Shown: positions 63,471 to 64,000 of the stretch, piece after piece
Layout: every line of letters begins with the position of its first letter
Position numbering within the stretch: the stretch's first letter is position 1
Assembly (NCBI GenBank): GCA_003024175.1
Contig: MDYQ01000081.1
Location: 124,001-188,000 of the forward strand
DNA from: Planoprotostelium fungivorum
Lineage: Eukaryota; Evosea; Variosea; Cavosteliida; Cavosteliaceae
Length of the DNA stretch: 64,000 nucleotides
Reading direction: 5' to 3'
Notes under the pieces: model-generated
The model's database searches: none
What the model was told of the DNA's origin: nothing
The model's input: the letters and a program-made list of their open reading frames with translations, nothing else
Translations under genes and position numbers: made by a program

Positions 63471-63720
63471 AGTGGTTCGTTTGGCTGGGGTTGGATTTAA
63501 AGGTTTTCACCAGGGGGGTACCCTAGTAATGGGGTTGGGCTACTCCCACTACGTGGCAACCGCCACGGTGGGGGTAGTTCGAGCCCGAACCGCCGGGGTG
63601 GTGGCCCCCACCGGGGTGGCAGCCCGGGTGGTTCATCTTCGTCGGCCGGACCCGTACAAAGGACGTGGTTTATACCTGGATGGTCAAAAACCAACTACCA
63701 AAGCGGGTAAGCGGCGCTAG
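63424..63720 (+). CDS. Ribosomal protein uL6, C-terminal domain only
   Basis: 98 residues from a GTG start within rps14. VVRLAGVGFKGFHQGGTL, VMGLGYSHYV, RRPDPYKGRGLYLDGQKP and TTKAGKRR match the uL6 C-terminal domain ('L.GvGyra...g..l.l.lGySHpv', 'r.pdpYkGKGi.y'). The N-terminal uL6 domain is absent. rps8, which normally separates rps14 and rpl6, is also absent. Confidence 0.88.
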   Translation: MVSGRRPVGLSPVGSRVVRLAGVGFKGFHQGGTLVMGLGYSHYVATATVGVVRARTAGVVAPTGVAARVVHLRRPDPYKGRGLYLDGQKPTTKAGKRR

Positions 63721-63752
63721 TTTGTGGTGGCGCCCCACCCGGGGTGGGCGTN

Positions 63753-63919
63753 ACCTTCAAGGGTCCGGTTGGGTGGGGACCACCCGGGGAGTTCGCTATT
63801 TAGTTCCCCGGGGCTGGGACATCACCCGGTGGGCCCACCCGGTGCGGGGGTCCGCTCGGGCAATCGGATGGAGCTGGTTAACCGTGGAGGACCATCTTAA
63901 CCGGCCGCACTACGTGTAG
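63753..63919 (+). CDS. rpl5, 3' overlap copy
   Basis: Repeats 63061-63229. The segment continues into the start of the rps14 region and is cut by the window end. Confidence 0.5.
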
Positions 63920-64000
63920 TCCACCCCGGGGTGTTCCCCACCTGGGGGGGGTCACCGGCCCTGCCCGGTGGGCCCGACCGGGGGTACCCGGCGGGCACCG

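Larger units (their letters stand above)
30447..63752. other. Single-N joins between overlapping mitochondrial segments
   Basis: Ns stand at 30447, 31068, 32102, 33116, 34211, 35553, 37061, 41241, 42267, 43472, 45288, 45977, 47712, 50907, 57166, 59692, 62221, 63047 and 63752. After nearly every N the sequence restarts about 670-860 bp upstream of the previous end. The segment 45289-45976 is fully contained in its successor. Only the joins at 30447 (nuclear to mitochondrial) and 63047 show no such overlap. These are contig joins, not biological repeats. Confidence 0.92.

Noticed and set aside
1-64000. CRISPR arrays, insertion sequences, retroelements or viral copies
   Set aside because: I saw no spaced direct-repeat array and no transposase, reverse transcriptase, integrase or capsid-like sequence. 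Repeats present are explained by overlaps, intronic motifs and palindromes.

Overview
The window is a chimera of two genomes from what looks like one amoeboid protist. Positions 1 to about 30446 are nuclear DNA. It has short spliceosomal introns of about 40-70 nt (mostly GTGAGT...AG), genes on both strands, and tRNA-Ser genes with a long variable arm. Positions 30448-64000 are G+C-rich mitochondrial DNA with every gene on the + strand. A hisactophilin-like gene, a formin-type GBD/FH3 module fused to a RasGEF, and a ribosomal-protein-rich mitochondrial genome that includes rpl11 together suggest Amoebozoa. This is an inference, and I cannot name the species.

Nuclear part, left to right: a GBD/FH3-RasGEF signalling protein (minus); a doubtful small gene; a DHHC palmitoyltransferase (minus); a doubtful membrane protein (minus); a Nup35/Nup53-like nucleoporin (plus); a coiled-coil protein with a 12-residue repeat (plus); the first member of a secreted, probably GPI-anchored family; a cyclin-like protein; a universal stress protein; lipoate-protein ligase; a small acidic membrane-type protein; an RNF126-type RING E3; a cysteine-rich PSI-like surface protein; tRNA-Ser(AGA); the second family member; tRNA-Ser(AGA); a hisactophilin homologue; an ankyrin-BTB protein; a doubtful HEAT-like gene; the third family member; tRNA-Ser(AGA); and a 225-bp nuclear copy of the start of mitochondrial cox2 (a NUMT). 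A short motif, CTCGTTGTAGAT, recurs in the introns in both orientations and in two introns forms inverted repeats.

Mitochondrial part: 19 single N characters join the segments. Almost every segment starts again about 0.67-0.86 kb upstream of where the previous one ended, so most apparent gene duplications are unmerged contig overlaps. Copies differ mainly in G/C run lengths and GGT/GGG changes. After removing this redundancy the order is cox2, nad4L, nad5, orfA, orfB, nad4, nad2, trnS(gcu), rps2, trnL(uaa), atp9, cob, trnA(ugc), atp1, trnW(cca), orfC, rpl11, orfD, rps12, orfE, rps7, rpl2, rps19, rps3, rpl16, rpl14, rpl5, rps14, rpl6. The ribosomal cluster keeps the bacterial str/S10/spc order but lacks rps8 between rps14 and rpl6, and carries a long unassigned frame between rps12 and rps7. 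Genes commonly overlap by 4-11 nt and several use GTG or TTG starts. The code looks standard: UGA is a stop and tRNA-Trp has anticodon CCA. Three of four mitochondrial tRNAs have mismatches confined to the first three acceptor positions, the hallmark of 5' tRNA editing. Perfect or near-perfect G+C palindromes lie inside several genes.
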